Part shown: positions 18,094 through 28,863 of the stretch, one piece after another
How the letters are laid out: each line of letters begins with the position of its first letter
How positions within the stretch are numbered: the first letter of the stretch is position 1
Assembly: GCF_009791395.1 (NCBI RefSeq)
Contig: NZ_WSZK01000005.1
Location: 20,825 to 84,824, forward strand
Direction: 5' to 3'
DNA from: Halomarina oriensis
Lineage (GTDB): Archaea > Halobacteriota > Halobacteria > Halobacteriales > Haloarculaceae
Length of the DNA stretch: 64,000 bases
Translations under genes and position numbers: made by a program
Notes under the pieces: model-generated
The model's database searches: none
The model's input: only the letters and a program-made list of their open reading frames with translations
What the model was told of the DNA's origin: nothing

Positions 18094-18507
18094 ACAGACA
18101 CTCCTCACTACCGGAGTGTGACCTGTTGTGTCCGTTCGTTGTCTGTTCCCCAGAACTACCAGTTCGAGTGACAACCGGCAACAATGGCCCGCAGTGCTCC
18201 GGTTTCGCCGTGTTAAATAGTCGGATACTGGAGATGTTCGTTCACGAAACGGAGTATGTATTCGCACCGACTGCAACGTGTCGGGGGCGAAGTTGCATCA
18301 GATGCATAAATCAGTTACTTATTAAGCTTGTCACGCTATACATAGCAACCACTGACGCAGCATCGTGGGGATGCACGAGGTCCGACCCGTATCGTGGCGG
18401 ATAACGTCCCGAAACGGTCGGCTTAACGGTCCAACGCGGTCCAACACGCGGTCGAACGCTCGAACCGCACCGGTGCAGCCAGCTGCGGCCAGCCACAGGT
18501 GGAACAC
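18094..18507. other. long AT-rich intergenic region with 13-bp palindrome
   Basis: No ORF is convincing. The stretch from about 18200 to 18360 is unusually AT-rich for this genome (TTAAATAG, ATAAATCAGTTACTTATTAAG). TGCATC-A-GATGCA at 18294-18306 is a perfect inverted repeat. It probably carries the promoter and control sites of the DUF7344 gene. Confidence 0.45.
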
Positions 18508-19125
18508 ATGAGTATATCCAACACAACGGCGCAGACGCAAACGCAGGCGCAGAGCGACGTCATCGAGGAACCGCCTCGCCTCCCGCTCGACACGGTCTTC
18601 GAGATACTGAAGAACCGTCGTCGCCGCGACATCCTCCAGTATCTCTGGCAGCACGAGGGGACGGCGAACATCGGTGAGTTGGCCGAACACATCGCGGCAC
18701 TGGAGAACGACATCGAGGTCTCAGCGCTCTCGTCGTCCCAGCGCAAGCGCGTCTACATCGGCCTCTACCAGTGTCACCTCCCGAAGATGGACGACGCTGG
18801 CATCGTCGACTTCGACAAGCACCGCGGGACCGTCGAACTGTGCGAGGCGGCGTCCGAACTGACACCGTATCTCACGCTCGACGAACCCGAACAGACCGAC
18901 CTCCCGACGACCAGCCTGGCCGTCTCCCTGGTCGTCGGTGCGCTCGTCCCGATGGGCGTCCTGGGACTGGGGCCGCTGAGCGCGGTCCCCGTCATCGGGT
19001 GGGCGCTGGTGAGCACCGTCACACTGCTGGCTGTGACGTTCGCCCAGCTCGCCGACGGTGACCTCGCCGACCTCGCCGCGTTCGACACGCTTCGGACCCG
19101 GCTGGTCAGCGAGCCGTCGTCCTGA
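18508..19125 (+). CDS. DUF7344-type winged-helix regulator with C-terminal membrane helices
   Basis: The 205-residue protein has a DNA-binding wHTH (LDTVFEILKNRRRRDILQYL at about residues 24-43, then QRKRVYIGLYQCHLPKMDDA) and two C-terminal hydrophobic segments of about 20 residues each. Haloarchaea carry many such regulators, and the domain is named DUF7344 in my memory. Paralogs in this window lie at 52191 and 62449. A GTG nine bases earlier could add three residues; the ATG is preferred. Position next to the epimerase and glmS suggests, but does not prove, that it controls the glycan locus. Confidence 0.85.
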   Translation: MSISNTTAQTQTQAQSDVIEEPPRLPLDTVFEILKNRRRRDILQYLWQHEGTANIGELAEHIAALENDIEVSALSSSQRKRVYIGLYQCHLPKMDDAGIVDFDKHRGTVELCEAASELTPYLTLDEPEQTDLPTTSLAVSLVVGALVPMGVLGLGPLSAVPVIGWALVSTVTLLAVTFAQLADGDLADLAAFDTLRTRLVSEPSS

Positions 19126-19216
19126 GCGAGCCCCGAAACGGCCTTCTGTGGGCCGTACCGGGTGTAACGATTGGCTACCGGCGAGTTACTGTTCGCTTCT
19201 CTACGATAACCGGTAC

Positions 19217-19260
19217 GTAACAAAGGCCGTTTGTGCCGTTGCTCTCGTCGATAACAATGT
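19217..19260 (+). promoter_or_regulatory. two ATAAC-type elements upstream of glmS
   Basis: GTAACAAAGGCC at 19217-19228 and ATAACAATGT at 19251-19260 lie 94 and 62 bases before the glmS start, suggesting a leader of about 40-70 bases. Confidence 0.4.
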
Positions 19261-19321
19261 TCATCTGGCGCACGAGTCACGGCCATACACCGTCGACGAC
19301 GGATCGGGCGGAGGACCGCTG

Positions 19322-21139
<1,818 letters not shown>

Positions 21140-21257
21140 CGGGTCGGACTGACTCTCGTTTTCGCGTGGCGACGGCGGCCGTCGCCACGGCCTCGTTTCG
21201 CAGTGACTGCAACCAACGTGTCGGCGAGTCGGAGCACTCGGTAGTGGCTGTGAGTGG

Positions 21258-21276
21258 GGGTATGGTCCCCATACCC
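21258..21276. repeat. perfect 8-bp inverted repeat between glmS and a wHTH gene
   Basis: GGGTATGG, a 3-base spacer and CCATACCC form a perfect stem 119 bases after the glmS stop and about 150 bases before the regulator at 21428. It could be an operator or an RNA hairpin; no T-run follows it. Confidence 0.5.
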
Positions 21277-21427
21277 GTCGAACGGGCTCGGCCAAGCCAT
21301 TTATGCCGGTTCGCACGAACTGCGGTAGTAGAGTTCAGTCACCGCCTACGTCGGACCGTCGGGATTCGTGACAGTCGCACAATACTATGGGTACATATGG
21401 CTCGCCGGTGGACGGAAGCACGAACGG

Positions 21428-21958
21428 ATGTCCAGTCAGTACACCATCGCGGCCGGGACGGGGGGGACGGTGAGCGAGGAGTCGGACCGACCCGACCCGG
21501 CAGACGTGTTGGACCACCTCGGCGACGACGTCTCCCGAACGATTCTCGCGGCCTGTTCGGCCGACGCACGGAGTGTCGGCGAGCTGGCCGAGGTCTGTGA
21601 CGTCTCGGAGGCGACCATCTACCGTCGGCTCAACCGGCTGATGAACGCCGGCCTGCTCGACGAGCGGACCCGAATCAACACGCGGACCGTCTCTGGGGGC
21701 AAGGAGTACCGGACGACGGTCTCCAACATCGACGTCGGGTTCGACGAGAGCGGTATCGCGGTCCGGACGACCGCTCACGACGACGAGCAGCCACTACCGA
21801 CGTTCACCGTCGTCGAACCGGCCGACGGCACCGACGAACAGGTCGTCGACCTCCAGCTACGCCTGCCCGAGACGCTGTTCAGCGAGTTCCTCACGGTCTG
21901 GGCGGAGCTCAACCAGCAGACGGCGGCCGACACCGAACTGAGCGCCAACGACGACTGA
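21428..21958 (+). CDS. winged-helix transcriptional regulator (ArsR/TrmB-like)
   Basis: The 176-residue soluble protein has an N-terminal wHTH: VLDHLGDDVSRTILAACSAD at about residues 29-48, recognition helix in DVSEATIYRRLNRLMNAGLL, and a wing in TRTVSGGKEYRTTV. The C-terminal half is a small acidic domain of unknown ligand. The reading frame is open to 21368; the ATG at 21428 was chosen because the extension falls in the promoter (ATACTATGGGTAC). The start of the next gene on the other strand is over 1 kb away, so it is monocistronic. Confidence 0.8.
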   Translation: MSSQYTIAAGTGGTVSEESDRPDPADVLDHLGDDVSRTILAACSADARSVGELAEVCDVSEATIYRRLNRLMNAGLLDERTRINTRTVSGGKEYRTTVSNIDVGFDESGIAVRTTAHDDEQPLPTFTVVEPADGTDEQVVDLQLRLPETLFSEFLTVWAELNQQTAADTELSANDD

Positions 21959-22009
21959 GCGTCGCTCGTCGCTCCGACCTTCGACGTGGCCTGTGAGACG
22001 CGTCTTTAC

Positions 22010-22140
22010 GGGCGAAGACTTAATATCCGCAAGGAGAAACACGCTGGTAGCTTCCCCGGTTCGCGTGCCAGTTCGTGTGCCAACTAAAAACTTCGTGCTC
22101 TGCGGGCCCGGGAAGCCCATTCATACGGCCACGACGCTTC
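22010..22140 (+). ncRNA. possible small RNA or structured leader, unassigned
   Basis: The gap between two convergent genes has a TATA-like ACTTAATATCC at 22018-22028, a direct repeat GTTCGCGTGCCA/GTTCGTGTGCCA near 22061-22084, and a GC-rich self-complementary GGGCCCGGGAAGCCC near 22104. Third-position composition rules against a protein. This is weak evidence for a short RNA. Confidence 0.25.
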
Positions 22141-22168
22141 GTGAGCGGCCGTGCCGTGTGGAGGGCGC

Positions 22169-23149
22169 TTACTCGTCGGCCGCGGCGTGGAACTCGGAGC
22201 GGTACCACTCCCACGCCTCGGGCACTAGCTCCCGGAGCGGCCGATAGCTGTAGTCGAGGTCACGCTGTGCCTTCCGTGGGCTGTAGAACAGCTCCCGCGT
22301 CGAGAGCCGAGCCATCTCGGCGTCGAACGGGAACATCCGTGTTCCGAGCACGCGATTGACGGCGCCGACGACCGGTCCCGCAGTTCGGATGGCCAGCGGT
22401 GGCACCTGTGCGAGCGGTGCGTGGCCGTCGATTTCGGCGGCGATGACGTCGAGCGCCTCGTCGTACCGGAGGTTCTCGCCCGCGAGCAGGTAGTGTTCGC
22501 CCGGTCGCCCGCGGTCCATCGCCGCGACGGTGCCCTCAACGACGTCCTCGACGCCGACGAAACTCGCACCGCCGGGAGGGTGGACGGCCATCTTCGGGTC
22601 CGACGCCATCGAGAGCAGCCGGCCGGTGAACTCCTCGTCGCGCGGGCCGAAGATGGACGTCGGGTGGACCGTCACGACGTCGAGACCCCGCTCACCGAAC
22701 TCGTCGGAGAGCTCCTCGGCGGCGGCCTTCCCGCGCTGGTACGCCCCGATGGGGTCGGCGACGTCGTCCTCGGTAGCGATACCGTTCGTCCGGCGACGGG
22801 TGCCCGCCGTCGAGGTGAAGACGACCCGCTCGACGTCCGCCGCCTGGGCGGCTTCGAGGACGTTGCGCGTCCCTTCGGCGTTGACCCGTTCGACGACGGG
22901 AGCGTCCGCCGCCTGCAGGCCGATACCGGCGAGGTGGAACACCCGTTCGTGGCCCGCGACGGCCTCGCTGACGGCGTCGGCGTCGAGGACGTCCGCCTCG
23001 GCCCACGTCACGTCGAGGTCGTCGAGCGCGCTCGTGTCGCTGTTCTCACGGCGTGTGGCGGTGACGTCCCAGCCCTCGGTCACGAGGCGTTCGACGAGGT
23101 GGCTCCCGAGGAAGCCCGTCGCGCCGGTGACGAGTGCGCGGTCAGTCAT
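22169..23149 (-). CDS. NAD(P)-dependent sugar epimerase/reductase (atypical extended SDR)
   Basis: The 326-residue protein starts MTDRALVTGATGFLGSHL, with the nucleotide-binding GxxGxxG. The active site is FTSTAGT and, about 28 residues later, YQRGK (catalytic Tyr and Lys). It is closest in style to HpnA-like epimerases and dihydroflavonol-reductase-like enzymes. It is the last gene of a three-gene unit (oxidoreductase, DUF362 protein, epimerase), overlapping the DUF362 gene by the eight bases ATGACTGA. That overlap fixes the start at 23149. Confidence 0.85.
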   Translation of the reverse strand: MTDRALVTGATGFLGSHLVERLVTEGWDVTATRRENSDTSALDDLDVTWAEADVLDADAVSEAVAGHERVFHLAGIGLQAADAPVVERVNAEGTRNVLEAAQAADVERVVFTSTAGTRRRTNGIATEDDVADPIGAYQRGKAAAEELSDEFGERGLDVVTVHPTSIFGPRDEEFTGRLLSMASDPKMAVHPPGGASFVGVEDVVEGTVAAMDRGRPGEHYLLAGENLRYDEALDVIAAEIDGHAPLAQVPPLAIRTAGPVVGAVNRVLGTRMFPFDAEMARLSTRELFYSPRKAQRDLDYSYRPLRELVPEAWEWYRSEFHAAADE

Positions 23150-24017
23150 CGCTGCCCCCCGTGAACTGTGGCGGGACGAGGTCACCGGTCACCTTCGCGT
23201 AGAGGCGGAAGCCGGTACCCATTATCTCGGGCATCTCGCCGCCGTTCGGGTCGGTCGTCTCGTGCGGGAGTTCGGCGGCGAGGTCCTCCGCGTGGAGGCC
23301 CTCGATGGCCTCGCGGCCGACGCCGAACGGTCGGAGGTAGGGGACCTGCTTCGGTTTCAGCCCCGCGACGGGCGCGACGGCGCGGTCCACGGCCGGTGCG
23401 TCCGTCCCCGCGACGAGGAACCGTGCGCGGTGCGGTGCGCCCGTGTAGGTGTACGTCCCGTCGAGCAGGACGAAGTCGGGGTCGACGACGGCGCTGGCCG
23501 CGACGACGTCGGTCGTCGCGCGTGACCCGGTCGCCGCCTCGGCGACGGTGACCATCGCGGCGGCGAGGTCGGGGTCCGCACGGAGCGTCGGGACGGCGAC
23601 GACCGGCCGCTCGTCGAGCGGTGCCGGAACCGTGACCGTGTGGCGCTCGTCGTCGGTGCGGACGACGCGCTCGACGGTCTCGGCCTCACCGAGGGCGAGC
23701 GTGTCCGCGCCCGTCCGGTCGGCGACGTCCTCGTAGCCGAGCATGGAGGGGGCGTTCTGGACCCACTCGGAGTCGGGCAGGGCGAGCGTCACGTCCGCCG
23801 ACGCCGCGAGCGCTTCGACGAGCGCCTCGACCACGTCCGGGTTCGTCACCATCCCCGTCGAGGGGTGGAACGGGTAGTGGCAGTCCGGAACGACGAGCGC
23901 CTCGTCCAGGTCGGGCGCACAGTCGGCGACCAGGTCCGTCACGGCACCCGAGAGCCCCGGTCCCGAGACGTCGGCTCGACGGCCGACGAGTCGGGGGGTC
24001 GCCGGACGCTCAGTCAT
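23142..24017 (-). CDS. DUF362 family protein
   Basis: The 291-residue soluble protein resembles DUF362 proteins: an N-terminal VVPDCHYPFHPSTGMVT, a central VAVPTLRADPDLAAAMV and VDPDFVLLDGTYTYTG. It lacks the four-cysteine ferredoxin clusters of some members. Function is unknown; DUF362 proteins sometimes occur with carbohydrate or cofactor genes. It sits between an oxidoreductase and an epimerase, overlapping both by the same eight bases, which implies tight co-translation. Confidence 0.7.
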   Translation of the reverse strand: MTERPATPRLVGRRADVSGPGLSGAVTDLVADCAPDLDEALVVPDCHYPFHPSTGMVTNPDVVEALVEALAASADVTLALPDSEWVQNAPSMLGYEDVADRTGADTLALGEAETVERVVRTDDERHTVTVPAPLDERPVVAVPTLRADPDLAAAMVTVAEAATGSRATTDVVAASAVVDPDFVLLDGTYTYTGAPHRARFLVAGTDAPAVDRAVAPVAGLKPKQVPYLRPFGVGREAIEGLHAEDLAAELPHETTDPNGGEMPEIMGTGFRLYAKVTGDLVPPQFTGGSDD

Positions 24018-25098
24018 CGGTCACCTCCACGTCCGCACCGGCGTCACGGGCGGCGGCGGTCCCCTCGGCCATCTCGTAGGCCGTCTGGACGTGCTCGACC
24101 ATCCGCAAGCCCGCCGCGCCGTTCACGGGCGGCTCCTCGCCAGCACCGACGGCGTCGAGGAAGTCCTTCAGCGCGTGGTAGTGCGCCTGGTAGTAGTACG
24201 TCGGTTTGAAGTACGCCGGCTCCTGACCGCGAGCGCGTTTGGAGACGTTCTCCAGTGCGGACTTCGCAGCGTAGGCGGTGAACTGTTTGGGGAGGTAGTC
24301 CTCGCTGCGGAGCGTGTCCGCGACGCCCTCCAGCCGGAAGTAGCCCGTTATCTCCGGGGGTGTCTCCCACTGGAAGAACCCGGCGGAGACGGTCGCCTGC
24401 GTCCCGGCCTCGGTGGAGACGACGACGAGCGCACTGTCCTCGTATGGGAGGTCCATCGAGGAGTCGACGTGTGCGTACTCGACGGTCAACTCGCCGAAGA
24501 AGTGTTCGAGGACGTCGAACAGGTGGACGCCGAGGTCCATCAGCGCGCCGCCGCCGGTGGCGTCGGGGTCGAGCATCCACCCCGAGACCGGTTCGCGGGC
24601 GGGGGGAGCGCTGAACGGGCCGTTGTTGATGCGGGCGATAGAGGCCAGTGGGACGTCCCCGATACGGCCCTCGTCGTACAGTTGCTTCAGTTTCCGGACC
24701 TCCGGCTGGTAGCGGATCGTGTGGTCGACACCGACGGAGACGTCGTTCTCCTCGGCGGCGTCGAGCATGCGCCGACCCTCCTCGACGGTCCGGGCGAACG
24801 GCTTCTCGACGAAGACGTGACAGCCGGCTTCCGCGGCCGCGACGGCGGCCTCGGCGTGGAGGAACGGCGGGAGGGCGACGATAGCGGCGTCGACGTCCTC
24901 TTCGGCCAGTAGGTCGGTGTAGTCCTCGTAGGTCCGGGGGACGCCCTGGTTCTCCGCACGGGTCCGGTTCGCGGCGACCACGTCGGCGGCGGCGACGACG
25001 CGTGCGCCGTCGATGCCACGGGTGGACTGGAGGTGGACGGTCCCGATGTTGCCGGCACCGAGCAGTCCCACGCGAACCTCACTCACGACACTCACCAC
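24010..25098 (-). CDS. Gfo/Idh/MocA family NAD(P)-dependent sugar oxidoreductase
   Basis: The 362-residue protein uses NAD(P) to oxidise or reduce a sugar or sugar nucleotide. VGLLGAGNIGTVHL near residue 9 is the dinucleotide motif, VFVEKPFART near residue 94 holds the EKP catalytic Lys, and GGGALMDLGVHLFDV near residue 180 holds the conserved Asp and His. A GTG at 25098 or one of the GTGs just inside is the start; an ATAACAAG element lies about 50 bases upstream. First gene of the three-gene unit with DUF362 and an epimerase. Confidence 0.88.
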   Translation of the reverse strand: MVSVVSEVRVGLLGAGNIGTVHLQSTRGIDGARVVAAADVVAANRTRAENQGVPRTYEDYTDLLAEEDVDAAIVALPPFLHAEAAVAAAEAGCHVFVEKPFARTVEEGRRMLDAAEENDVSVGVDHTIRYQPEVRKLKQLYDEGRIGDVPLASIARINNGPFSAPPAREPVSGWMLDPDATGGGALMDLGVHLFDVLEHFFGELTVEYAHVDSSMDLPYEDSALVVVSTEAGTQATVSAGFFQWETPPEITGYFRLEGVADTLRSEDYLPKQFTAYAAKSALENVSKRARGQEPAYFKPTYYYQAHYHALKDFLDAVGAGEEPPVNGAAGLRMVEHVQTAYEMAEGTAAARDAGADVEVTDD

Positions 25099-25150
25099 TC
25101 CGGCGAGTAGAATCGGTCGGCTCCATACCGGGGGATGGCGCGGTCGCTAT

Positions 25151-25158
25151 CTTGTTAT
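25151..25158 (-). promoter_or_regulatory. ATAACAAG promoter-like element of the oxidoreductase operon
   Basis: ATAACAAG on the minus strand lies 52 bases before the oxidoreductase start. It matches the first eight bases of the element repeated across the locus apart from its third-last position. Confidence 0.35.
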
Positions 25159-25192
25159 TCTCCGGCTACCGTGAGACGCTCTCGAGGCGGCG

Positions 25193-26170
25193 TCACTCGC
25201 GGCTGACGGTCCGCTCGACGGCCTCCCGGACCGTCCCGTAGGCACGAGCCAGTTTCAGCCCGTTCGAGAGGGCGACGAACCGCGCCTTCTCGGTCCGGTC
25301 GAGGTCCTCCCACTCCTCGACGGAACTGCGGACGTTGCTGGGCGGCGAGGGGGTGTAGAGCCCCGGGTAGAACACGAGTGCGAGCGGGTGGCCGTAGCGT
25401 TCGGGGTAGAGTTCTCGCATCTGGTGTTTCCCACGGCCGATGCGGATGGCCTTCTTCAGGAGGGACTTCACCGACGTGCGCGTGGGGTGGTACATCGAGA
25501 CGTCGGCGGCGTACCCCATCTCGAACCCCGCCTCGTGGACGCGCTGGCCGAACTCGCGGTCACCACTGGAGACGAACCGGACGTCGAAGGGACCGACCTC
25601 CTCGACGACCGACGACCGGACGAGCAGACAGCACGTCGGTGCGAAGTGCAACTCGTCGACGTACTTCTCGATGGGGAAGCCGTTGACCCGGTTGAACCGC
25701 GAGGCGAACGTCTCCTCGCCGTCGGCGTACAGCTGGACGTTACACGCCATGTAGTCGAGTTCGTCGGCCTCCATCCGCTCGATGGCCTGTTCGAGCCAGT
25801 CGGTGTCGACGGTCATGTCCGCGTCGATGAACGCCAGCACGTCACCGCGTGCGCGTCTGATACCGCGAACCCGTGCAGCGTAGGAACTCTGCCGGCGGCG
25901 CTCGTCGAGCGCGTGGACGTTGTCGTGGGAGTTCGCGTAGTCCGCGGCGACCGCGCGCGTGTCGTCGAGCGAGCGGTTGTCGACGACGAGCACCTCGTAG
26001 CGCTCGTGGTCGTACGTCTGTCCGACGAGCGTGTCGAGCGTGTCTCGAAGCCCCTCCGGGTCGTTGTACACCGGGACGATGACCGAGACGAACGGCGTCT
26101 CGAGTGTGGTCCGGTCGGCCGACTGCTCAACGGTTCGCTCCTCCCGCCGAATCTCGTGTACTGTGCTCAT
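25193..26170 (-). CDS. family 2 glycosyltransferase
   Basis: The 325-residue protein has the GT-A fold: VSVIVPVYNDPEGL near residue 36, FIDADMTVDTDWL near residue 123 (Asp-x-Asp metal site), and SSGDREFGQRV near residue 213 (catalytic acidic residues). A helical C-terminus without clear membrane spans follows. The frame is open to an ATG at 26338, which overlaps the stop of the next upstream gene (ATGA). That 56-residue extension has A/T-rich third positions unlike the rest, so the ATG at 26170 is preferred. It would add one sugar to a lipid-linked or polymer acceptor. Confidence 0.85.
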   Translation of the reverse strand: MSTVHEIRREERTVEQSADRTTLETPFVSVIVPVYNDPEGLRDTLDTLVGQTYDHERYEVLVVDNRSLDDTRAVAADYANSHDNVHALDERRRQSSYAARVRGIRRARGDVLAFIDADMTVDTDWLEQAIERMEADELDYMACNVQLYADGEETFASRFNRVNGFPIEKYVDELHFAPTCCLLVRSSVVEEVGPFDVRFVSSGDREFGQRVHEAGFEMGYAADVSMYHPTRTSVKSLLKKAIRIGRGKHQMRELYPERYGHPLALVFYPGLYTPSPPSNVRSSVEEWEDLDRTEKARFVALSNGLKLARAYGTVREAVERTVSRE

Positions 26171-26334
26171 GCGTGTGCCGACGAGCGACCGGTCCGTTGT
26201 CCACGGGGTCGCTCCTGTCGTGTCTCTGTCTACGTTACCACCGTGTTTAGAGGGGTCAGACCCTCCCGAGGGGGCGAAACTGTTGCAATCGGTTCCCACC
26301 ACGTTATCTTCAGCCTCACCGGAGGGACCGTCGC

Positions 26335-27864
26335 TCATCGCTCACCCTCCCGCTCGTACCGGTGAACGGTCACTCCGACGAATGTACGCTCGGCTTTTTC
26401 GTCGCTCACGTAGCCGTTCTCCCTCGTGAGCCGTTGAAGTTCCCGTTCGGTTGACGAATCGGTGTGAGAGAACACTAGCCACACCTCGTCGTGACCCTCC
26501 AGGAGTGCACTGATCTCCTCGTCGGTCGTCGGCGAGCGGCCGGTGCCGGAGTCCGCCACGACGACCCCCTCGACGTCGAGGTCCGAGCGCGTCCGGTAGT
26601 GTTCGAACCCGCGTTCGGTAATCTGGTCGGCGACGACGACGAGCGCGCCCTCGCTGGCCTCGTTCTCGACGTACGCCGTCGCCTCGTCCCACTGCTCGCG
26701 CGTGTCCGTCGTCAACTCGTAGGCCGTGACGGGAACGACGGCGACGAGCAACAGGACGACCATGGCGACCCGAAGCTGTGGGCGTTTGACGCGAGTGACG
26801 CCACGGCCGATCAGGAGGTAGAGGGCGAGCGACGCCGGGAGGACGTAGCGTGGCCAGAACACGGGGAACAGTACCCACGAGACGGCGATGGGGACGACGA
26901 ACGTCGCCACCAGCCAGACGACGAGGAGTTCGACGCCCGGTTCCGAGGAGAGCTCGATTCGCTCACGGAGGCCACGGAGCGTCGCTCGGGGGCTTCGAGA
27001 GAGGGACTTCGAGACACAGCCGTCGGTCACCCCCAGTGCGAGCCCACCGACGACGACGGCACCGACGAACAGCGACAGCGCCGGGACGGCCGTCTGTGCG
27101 AAGAACTGGAGCGTGACACGGGCAACCAGGCCGGGCGTCGGCGGCGGGATGTAGGGGAACGGCGTCGACGCCGTGCCGCCGAGGCTCAACCGCGTCAGGA
27201 CCATGAAGGCGACGGGGACGAACGCGACGGCGATGGCCGCACTACCGACGGTCAGCGCTCGTGGCACCGACCGTCCGGTGGCGAGTCGAACGACGACGTA
27301 ACAGCCCTCGGCGAGGACGACGAGTGCGGCGAACGGGTGTGTGAGGACGAGTGCGACGGTTGCGAGCACGTACGCTACCGTGGTCCGTCGCGTCGCCGTC
27401 TCCTCGAACAGTCGGACGAACAGCCACAGCGAGACGAGCGTCAGGAGGGCGACGAGGCTGTACATCCGTACCTCCTGTGCGTGATAGACGTGGAACTGCG
27501 TGAGCGCGAACAGCAGCGCCGCGACCAGCCCCGCCGTCTCCTCGAACAGGTCACGACCGACGAGGTAGACGAACGGGATGGCGAGGACGCTGAACGCCAC
27601 CGACGGGAACCGCAGCGCCGTGGCCGACGTGCCGGCGACGCTCACCCAGAGGTCGAGAACGACGTAGTACAGCGGCAGGTGAGGCTGTTCGAGCGGAATC
27701 CGGACGAGCAACTCGAGCGTCGAGTACTGCTGGACGAACTCCAGCGTGATGAGTTCGTCAGTCCAGAGGCTCTCGCCACCCAACCCGTACAGCCGGACCA
27801 CCGCCCCGACGAGGACGATAGCGAACAGACCGTGGCGAGCGTTCAGCGAGCGACACCTGCGCAT
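26335..27864 (-). CDS. ArnT/PMT-like GT-C glycosyltransferase (integral membrane)
   Basis: The 509 residues have about eleven transmembrane helices and a soluble C-terminal domain of about 110 residues. The first outer loop has ESLWTDELITLEF near residue 31 (the acidic Asp-Glu pair of GT-C enzymes), and FHVYHAQEVRMYSL near residue 125 is the conserved HAxExRxY motif of this family. Such enzymes take sugar from a polyprenyl-phosphate donor on the outer face. An ATAACTATGGCC element ends 23 bases before the start. The gene is likely cotranscribed with the GT2 at 25193. Confidence 0.85.
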   Translation of the reverse strand: MRRCRSLNARHGLFAIVLVGAVVRLYGLGGESLWTDELITLEFVQQYSTLELLVRIPLEQPHLPLYYVVLDLWVSVAGTSATALRFPSVAFSVLAIPFVYLVGRDLFEETAGLVAALLFALTQFHVYHAQEVRMYSLVALLTLVSLWLFVRLFEETATRRTTVAYVLATVALVLTHPFAALVVLAEGCYVVVRLATGRSVPRALTVGSAAIAVAFVPVAFMVLTRLSLGGTASTPFPYIPPPTPGLVARVTLQFFAQTAVPALSLFVGAVVVGGLALGVTDGCVSKSLSRSPRATLRGLRERIELSSEPGVELLVVWLVATFVVPIAVSWVLFPVFWPRYVLPASLALYLLIGRGVTRVKRPQLRVAMVVLLLVAVVPVTAYELTTDTREQWDEATAYVENEASEGALVVVADQITERGFEHYRTRSDLDVEGVVVADSGTGRSPTTDEEISALLEGHDEVWLVFSHTDSSTERELQRLTRENGYVSDEKAERTFVGVTVHRYEREGER

Positions 27865-27886
27865 TGACTGTATGGAGAGAGAACGG

Positions 27887-27898
27887 GGCCATAGTTAT
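27887..27898 (-). promoter_or_regulatory. ATAACTATGGCC promoter element of the GT-C gene
   Basis: The element reads on the minus strand and ends 23 bases before the ATG at 27864, the spacing seen at 34100, 35141, 54738 and 61353. Confidence 0.5.
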
Positions 27899-27945
27899 GG
27901 GTTACAAACCCATCGTATAACAGACAGTTTCGTCCGGGAGAACGT

Positions 27946-28863
27946 CTACACACCGGGAGAGAGACGACGGACCGACCGGACGAACGCGTCGCTCCCCTGC
28001 CGAAGCGCGAGTATCGGGTCGTCGGGCGCGTCGTGTTCGAAGACGGCCCACTCCGCGCCGACGTCCTCCGCGGCTTCGAGCGCCGCGTCGAAGTCGACGT
28101 CGCCGGTGTTCGGGTCGACGGAGTGCCAGTCCGCCAGCGGACCGTGGTAGTCGCTCACCGTCGTGTCCTTGAAGTGGACGAGCGGCGTTCGCGGTTCGGC
28201 GAACGACAGCACGTCGCGGGGGTCCTGTCCGGCGGCGGTCGCCGCTCCGACGTCGACCTCGAAGGAGACGTAGTCGTCGTCGGTCGCGTCGACGAGCCGG
28301 CCGAACGCGGTCCGTTCGATGGGGACGACGTCGTCGAGCGACGTGAGCGAGTCGTGGAGCCGGTCGCCGGCCAGGCCGACGGCGGTCTGGGGCTTGCTAC
28401 AGCCCTTCGTGTACGGGTGGACGGCCGTCACGAGGCGTTCGAACGCCGAGAGCCGACGGAGCGGGACGAAGTCGTGGACCTGATTGTGGTAGAGCAACGC
28501 GACGCCGTGGTCGGCGAGTCGAGCACCGAGGTCGTCGAGTCGGCGTGCGAGCGCGTCGATACGCTTGGGCGTGCGGTAGTGTGCGAGCGGGAGGTGTGGA
28601 ATCGCCAGACGGCGGACGCCGACCTGGGCGTAGCGAGCGGCACAGCCCCCGGGGTTGGCCTCCAGTTCGCGGAGACCGACGTGCGCGCCGATCGGTTCGA
28701 CGTCCGCCTCGGCGAGCGCGGCGACCACGTCGTCGGGGTCGGCTTCGGGGAGTCGGTTGGCGAACTCCACGCCGTCGAAGCCGGCGTCGCCGACGCGGCG
28801 AATCACGTTGGGGAGGGGTTCGTCGATGTCGCGGAGCGTGTAGAGCTGGATGGCCGACTTCAC
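27946..28863 (-). CDS. sugar phosphate isomerase/epimerase (xylose isomerase-like TIM barrel)
   Basis: The 305-residue protein starts VKSAIQLYTLRD, the usual N-terminus of this TIM-barrel family, so the GTG at 28863 is preferred over an ATG at 28923. Metal-ligand regions expected of the family are recognisable: VSFEVDVGAATAAG (Glu and Asp), LVHFKDTTVSDYH (His and Asp) and WAVFEHDAP near the end (Glu). Substrates in the family range from inositols to keto sugars; this one is undefined. An ATTACAATGCC element lies about 70 bases upstream. Confidence 0.82.
   Translation of the reverse strand: MKSAIQLYTLRDIDEPLPNVIRRVGDAGFDGVEFANRLPEADPDDVVAALAEADVEPIGAHVGLRELEANPGGCAARYAQVGVRRLAIPHLPLAHYRTPKRIDALARRLDDLGARLADHGVALLYHNQVHDFVPLRRLSAFERLVTAVHPYTKGCSKPQTAVGLAGDRLHDSLTSLDDVVPIERTAFGRLVDATDDDYVSFEVDVGAATAAGQDPRDVLSFAEPRTPLVHFKDTTVSDYHGPLADWHSVDPNTGDVDFDAALEAAEDVGAEWAVFEHDAPDDPILALRQGSDAFVRSVRRLSPGV

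Noticed and set aside
26171..26338. 56-residue N-terminal extension of the GT2 gene starting with an ATGA overlap
   Set aside because: Third positions are A/T-rich and the residues low in structure; the ATG at 26170 begins the normal family sequence.
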